From NCBI RefSeq assembly GCF_002102345.1, contig NZ_LQPP01000043.1, positions 292,280 to 356,279 of the forward strand: a stretch of DNA of 64,000 nucleotides, given 5' to 3'. A program made the translations under genes and the position numbers. This document shows positions 61,867-64,000 of the stretch, in pieces; position 1 is the first letter of the stretch; every line of letters begins with the position of its first letter. The notes below the pieces were generated by a model. It had not been told where the DNA came from, did no database searches, and saw only the letters and a program-made list of their open reading frames with translations. Source of the DNA: Mycolicibacterium peregrinum. GTDB taxonomy: Bacteria > Actinomycetota > Actinomycetes > Mycobacteriales > Mycobacteriaceae.

Positions 61867-63639
61867 TCAACGCGCGTGACGCATCTCCTGCTCCAGTGCG
61901 GAGTAGTGGACGGTTGCCGGGCGGTTGCGCCATTGGATGTTGTCGTCGACATCGATGATCAAGCACTTGCCGGTTCCGCCGAAGGCCGGGCCACGCATTC
62001 CGCGACCGACCATTTGTTCGTACAGCACGTGACTTGCCGTCGGTCTGGCGACCACCACGCAGCGGACCGAGGGCGCATCGAATCCTGTGGTGAGCACACC
62101 GTAGTTACACAGCACGGACAATTCGTTGTTGCGGAACCTCTCGACGGTGGCTCGACGAGTCGACGGTCTGGTGGTACCCAGAACACAAGCCGACGAGCGG
62201 CCTCGTCGCCGGAGCAGGCTGGCCATCGCCTGTGCGTGTTGTACGGAACAGGCGAAGACGAGAACAGGCCAGCTCGGATCGATCGCGAGTAGCCGCTCGA
62301 TCAGCCGGCGGTTCCGGCGGTGCTCTTCGCCGAGTCTCGTCAGAACTTCAGGATGTACGTCATCGAAGTTCTCGAAGTGGTCCGCATGCGCCTTGGTCGC
62401 GTCCAAGTCGATGCGTTCCGCCTGGTAGTCCAGGCTTTCGACGTCGATTCTGGCGAGAACGCCTTGTGCCCTCAGCGACTGCACGGGATCGGCTCCCAGG
62501 CTGGGGACGTTCAGGACGTTGTTGTGGAAGCGCCGATGCAGCCGGAGGGTCTCGTCCCTGCTGGCGCGCCGAGGTGTCGCGGTGAGACCTATCAGTGCCA
62601 CCGGGGCACGGTTCTGTCGAAAGTTGTAGCCGAGTGCGGTCAGCACGGCGCCGTAACTCGGTGCCAGCGCGCGGTGTGCCTCATCGACCACGACGGCTCC
62701 CAAACGTTCCCCGAGGATCTGTAGATCCTCCTGTGTCAGGCTTGTCCCGCGCCCTTGCGTGGCGGCATAGAGCTTCTGGATGCTTGTTACGACAGCGCCG
62801 CACTCCGAGGGGGCCGCGTTCTTATCTCCCCAGAGCCGTCCGATGGTCAATGTTTCGCGAAATGACGAGTCGCCGTGGCCGAGATCGAACCAGACTTCTC
62901 TGAAGGCCTGCACCGCTTGCTCGCACAACTCGTCGCTCTGTGCGACCCAGAGGATCTGTGGCCGGTCCTCGCGGGACTGACGCCATTTCAGGAGCGCCTC
63001 GACAGCGGTTCTCGTTTTGCCCGCGCCGGTTGGGAGCGTCAGGATCGCTCGGTTGGCGTCGTCCGGATGCTCCAGCACTTCTATGAGTTTCTCGAAGAGC
63101 TCCAGCTGAAAATCGGCGAGGGCAGGTAGTTTCATGCAGGGCTCGACGTCGAGAGTGTCAGGCAACGTCGTGGTGCCTTTCGAACCGGCGAAGGCGAGCG
63201 GCATCCTGATGGTCCTGACAAAGTGGACCGCCCAGGATTTCCCTGGGTGCCACTTGCGTTGCGCAACGGCAATTGCCTTGGACCTGGCACTTGCGCTGCC
63301 GCGTGTTGTCGAGGGGTACTCGTGAAGCCTCGCGAGGATGCGGTCATTGCTGTGGGTGGCGATCAGTCGACGAAGTTCGCGGTCTGCCAGCAGATCTGGT
63401 CCTGCGAGCTCGACGAGCAACTCAAAGACGCTATCGTCGGGAAGTCGGAGTGATTTCGGGGGAGCTGTCTTGAGCTCTGCAGCCGCGACGATCCATTCGA
63501 TCGAACGTCCGCGACTATCGGTCGAGAATCTGGACAGCGCATCGCGGGCTTCGCGCGGCGTCAATGTGCGCTGGAGGAATCGAATCATCTTGGCCTGGTC
63601 TTTGCCGCTGATGTCCCCTGATTGTCGTACTTCGACCAT
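61867..63639 (-). CDS. SF2 helicase of block C, paralogue of the block A helicase domain
   Basis: DEAD/DEAH helicase of 590 residues from ATG 63639; a TTG one codon earlier is possible. The first 170 residues (LQRTLTPREARDALSRF, then VFELLVELAGPDLLAD) are not helicase. LTLPTGAGKTRTA is at about 201-212, LWVAQSDELCEQA near 230, VVVDEAHRALAPSY near 318, GLTATPRRASRDE near 350, NYGVLTTGFDAPS near 530, and motif VI YEQMVGRGMRGP near 555. These match the helicase end of the 1587-residue protein motif by motif, so the two are related closely enough to suggest a shared origin. It is the first gene of block C and is followed by the GHKL gene after 44 bases. Confidence 0.9.
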   Translation of the reverse strand: MVEVRQSGDISGKDQAKMIRFLQRTLTPREARDALSRFSTDSRGRSIEWIVAAAELKTAPPKSLRLPDDSVFELLVELAGPDLLADRELRRLIATHSNDRILARLHEYPSTTRGSASARSKAIAVAQRKWHPGKSWAVHFVRTIRMPLAFAGSKGTTTLPDTLDVEPCMKLPALADFQLELFEKLIEVLEHPDDANRAILTLPTGAGKTRTAVEALLKWRQSREDRPQILWVAQSDELCEQAVQAFREVWFDLGHGDSSFRETLTIGRLWGDKNAAPSECGAVVTSIQKLYAATQGRGTSLTQEDLQILGERLGAVVVDEAHRALAPSYGAVLTALGYNFRQNRAPVALIGLTATPRRASRDETLRLHRRFHNNVLNVPSLGADPVQSLRAQGVLARIDVESLDYQAERIDLDATKAHADHFENFDDVHPEVLTRLGEEHRRNRRLIERLLAIDPSWPVLVFACSVQHAQAMASLLRRRGRSSACVLGTTRPSTRRATVERFRNNELSVLCNYGVLTTGFDAPSVRCVVVARPTASHVLYEQMVGRGMRGPAFGGTGKCLIIDVDDNIQWRNRPATVHYSALEQEMRHAR

Positions 63640-64000
63640 CAATGTTGCCTTCCCGGGCTTGGTATGGGCTATCCAAGCAAACTGGCCATTGACTAGGACT
63701 CAATATCCGATCTGAGGCTTCGACTGCTACGCAGGGACTCCACGAGCCGGCATTGGCTTACACGATCGGGGGCCGAAGCGGGCAGAGTCTGGGGGCTGCG
63801 GTCAGATCCGGCGGTTGTCGCCGACCCGTAGCTCGCACCCGCGGATCGATTTTCCAATTTCCCTGCGTGCGAGCCAGAGAACGCGGATCAGATCATGGGT
63901 TACTTGGCCTCTTCTTCGGAGCGTGTCGTCTGCCAGGAGGATGGGACCAGTGTGAGCTGATTTTGCCAGGGTGATGGGACCACCTGGATTGCCAGTTATG
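63640..64000. other. Right edge of window, 361 bases without a gene
   Basis: No credible coding region. It must include the promoter of the block C operon near 63640-63700. The final 70 bases hold a tandem-like repeat, listed separately, that may mark the end of an insertion sequence continuing outside the window. An ATG occupies the very last three bases. Confidence 0.6.
63931..63982. repeat. Direct repeat, 19 bp twice, possible insertion-sequence end
   Basis: Bases 63931-63949 (tgccaggaggatgggacca) and 63964-63982 (tgccagggtgatgggacca) agree at 17 of 19 positions and are 33 bases apart. IS21-family elements carry such repeated transposase-binding sites near their ends. No transposase is visible inside the window, so this is a suggestion only. 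Confidence 0.55.

Noticed and set aside
27276..63639. Other named defence systems in the island (BREX, Zorya, Gabija, CRISPR-Cas, retron)
   Set aside because: No PglZ, BrxL, ZorA/B, GajA, Cas or reverse-transcriptase motifs were seen, and no CRISPR-type repeat array exists on either strand.
1..64000. tRNA, rRNA or other RNA genes
   Set aside because: I looked for tRNA T-arm and CCA-end patterns and for rRNA blocks in gene gaps and found none I could support. A weak cloverleaf could still be missed by eye.

Overview
The window looks like chromosome of a mycobacterium of the Mycolicibacterium type. It is GC-rich and almost fully coding. It carries families typical of mycobacteria: a cytochrome P450, a FadD-type acyl-CoA ligase, a WS/DGAT acyltransferase, a Rieske oxygenase preceded by a KstR-like operator, a PknA/B-like receptor kinase, Lpp-type lipoproteins, a chromosomal Arr rifampin ADP-ribosyltransferase, and an FtsX-permease/ATPase pair whose sizes match M. 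tuberculosis Rv0072/Rv0073 as I remember them. Species cannot be told from the sequence alone.

Positions 1-27255 are mostly ordinary host metabolism and envelope genes. In order: P450 (partial), a hypothetical protein, an FAD monooxygenase, a patatin-like lipase overlapping galK, an NYN/OST-HTH RNA-binding protein, an ABC exporter pair, acyl-CoA ligase, a frameshifted small PASTA-like exported protein with a strong hairpin behind it, a lipoprotein, a membrane protein, WS/DGAT plus Rieske (likely one sterol or lipid operon), a Ser/Thr kinase, a lipoprotein and an ERCC4-type nuclease. A HipB/HipA module, arr, an atypical SDR, a phosphatase plus TetR pair, and a divergent three-gene operon (old yellow enzyme, DJ-1-like protein, acetoacetate-decarboxylase-like enzyme) follow.

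Positions 27276-63639 form a defence island of about 36 kb with no metabolic genes. It has three blocks. Block A (27276-33919) has Vsr, a cytosine-5 DNA methyltransferase, and a 1587-residue protein fusing a GHKL (sacsin-like) ATPase to an SF2 helicase. Block B (34372-57075) is one tightly coupled plus-strand operon: UvrD-like helicase, drmA, drmB, drmD, drmMI, a 2082-residue DEAD/DUF1998 helicase with a C-terminal nuclease-like region, and a RelE-fold/UvrD fusion. It has the class 1 DISARM set but no phospholipase-D-like drmC. Block C (63639-57194, minus strand) is a five-gene operon converging on block B: SF2 helicase, GHKL ATPase, an unknown protein, a DUF6339-like protein, and a protein with an EVE/PUA-like front and a DUF3883-like end. 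The helicase of block C is a clear paralogue of the helicase half of the block A fusion.

Block B probably methylates host DNA at adenine through DrmMI and uses several helicases to recognise and process unmodified DNA. Block C has the parts of a GHKL/helicase restriction system and matches no named system I know. The last bases (63931-63982) carry a near-perfect direct repeat that may be the end of an insertion sequence just outside the window. Functions are assigned by reading motifs; no database search was possible.
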